38,987 bases of DNA from Actinocrinis puniceicyclus. Its GTDB lineage: Bacteria > Actinomycetota > Actinomycetes > Streptomycetales > Catenulisporaceae. Under the pieces are notes generated by a model. The model made no database searches and had not been told where the DNA came from. It worked only from the letters and a program-made list of their open reading frames with translations. Shown one piece after another: positions 38,461 to 38,987 of the stretch. Where the stretch lies: assembly GCF_018283645.1 (NCBI RefSeq), contig NZ_JAGSXH010000056.1:1-38987 (forward strand), read 5' to 3'. Position numbers and translations under genes: made by a program. Every line of letters begins with the position of its first letter. The stretch's first letter is position 1.

Positions 38461-38919
38461 GTGTTAGTGGACGAGGTAAGTACGGCAGGCGGATCGGCGC
38501 ACGGCGGGAAGGCGGGCGTTCGGTCGGCGCAGCCGGGTCAGGGTCCGAGCGCGGCGCACGCCCAGGCCGCCACGACGGTGGCGGTGCTGCCCGAGCGCCG
38601 CTCGGCGCGCAACGCCGCGCGCATCCCGCCGGTCGCGCAGCTGCGGCTCGGCTGGCAGGAGCGGGCCGCGTGCCAGGGCTCGGACGCGCGGTTGTTCTTC
38701 GGTCCGGAGAAGGAGCGCATCCGCGACCGCGAGGTGCGCGAGGGCGCCGCGAAGCGGGTCTGCGCCAACTGCCCGGTGCTGCGCGAATGCCGCAACCACG
38801 CGCTTCAGACGCCGGAGCTGTTCGGCATCTGGGGCGGGCTGAGCGAGACGGACCGGGAGATCGGCTTCGGCCGCTCCTTCGGCCGGCGCATCCCGCGGCC
38901 CCGTTCCGTCGCCGCCTGA
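38461..38919 (+). CDS. WhiB-like (Wbl) iron-sulfur transcription factor
   Basis: This 152-residue protein has the four Wbl cysteines that bind a 4Fe-4S cluster: C71, C101, C104 and C110 (C-x29-C-x2-C-x5-C, in ERAACQG and VCANCPVLRECRNHAL), then the turn GIWGGLSE and a basic tail GRSFGRRIPRPR for DNA binding. Wbl proteins act with the primary sigma factor on development, redox or antibiotic-response genes. The N-terminal 60 residues are low-complexity and longer than in most members. GTG 38461 follows GGAGGGG (38451-38457); a GTG at 38467 is also possible. I cannot place it in a named subgroup (whiB, wblA, wblC and so on). Confidence 0.9.
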   Translation: MLVDEVSTAGGSAHGGKAGVRSAQPGQGPSAAHAQAATTVAVLPERRSARNAARIPPVAQLRLGWQERAACQGSDARLFFGPEKERIRDREVREGAAKRVCANCPVLRECRNHALQTPELFGIWGGLSETDREIGFGRSFGRRIPRPRSVAA

Positions 38920-38987
38920 GCGGGCCGATACCGAAGGCGAAGCCGAAGCCGTTAACCGGAACGATTAAGGGGGACAGGGGCAGGGCG

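Overview
The window is very GC-rich, with GTG and TTG starts and tightly packed divergent and convergent genes. Its families are typical of high-GC filamentous actinomycetes: a WhiB-like protein, an XRE/DUF397 pair, a DUF574 methyltransferase, a SpoIIE-type phosphatase and a PknG-type kinase. A hopanoid gene pair at the left end, a glutamic (G1) peptidase and a GH15 glucoamylase would suit a soil or acid-tolerant actinomycete such as Streptomyces, Streptacidiphilus or Catenulisporales. That placement is inference. I see no rRNA, tRNA, transposase, prophage or CRISPR array.

Layout. 1-2289: the end of ispH, hpnH (hopanoid/isoprenoid), then a secreted trypsin-like protease. 2631-4745: a PAS-GAF-PP2C-ATPase phosphatase. 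5038-7947: aminopeptidase P and an HTH regulator, both on the minus strand. 8089-10905: a MerR regulator with a textbook MerR promoter, an FmdB zinc ribbon, an APH-fold kinase and a small membrane protein. 10947-13477: a divergent YczE-like membrane protein and MocR/YczR regulator pair. 13602-15910: a DUF574 methyltransferase, an XRE-DUF5753 regulator and a DUF397 protein, which together form a WhiJ-like locus. 16081-25465: a seven-gene minus-strand operon. 25624-32046: a HAD hydrolase, an Nramp-family transporter and kdpDE. 32267-36475: two secreted hydrolases, a G1 peptidase and a GH15 glucoamylase, separated by a stretch packed with hairpins. 36596-38919: a divergent HTH-TPR regulator and a WhiB-like protein.

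The centrepiece is the seven-gene operon. In order of transcription it encodes a four-helix membrane protein (GlnX-like), a solute-binding lipoprotein (GlnH-like), a helical cytoplasmic protein, a PknG-like Ser/Thr kinase, a PP2C phosphatase, a von Willebrand A protein and an FHA protein. It looks like a complete path from an extracellular amino-acid-like ligand, across the membrane, to a phosphorylation switch with writer, eraser and reader. Three of its proteins share a small zinc ribbon of the form DGYCDxCG, seven copies in all, which suggests a common docking or assembly module. Several junctions overlap by four bases (GTGA), and hairpin terminators bracket the unit. The kinase and its two sensor partners are known from Mycobacterium (pknG-glnH-glnX). 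The phosphatase, vWA, helical protein, zinc-ribbon FHA protein and shared ribbons extend that module into something I do not recognise as a described system.

Secondary points of interest are kdpDE without kdpFABC beside an Nramp-related transporter with a long leader and an 18-bp palindrome; repeat-rich control regions around the XRE/DUF397 locus; an 18-bp minisatellite inside the YczE-like gene; and a run of six hairpins after the G1 peptidase gene.
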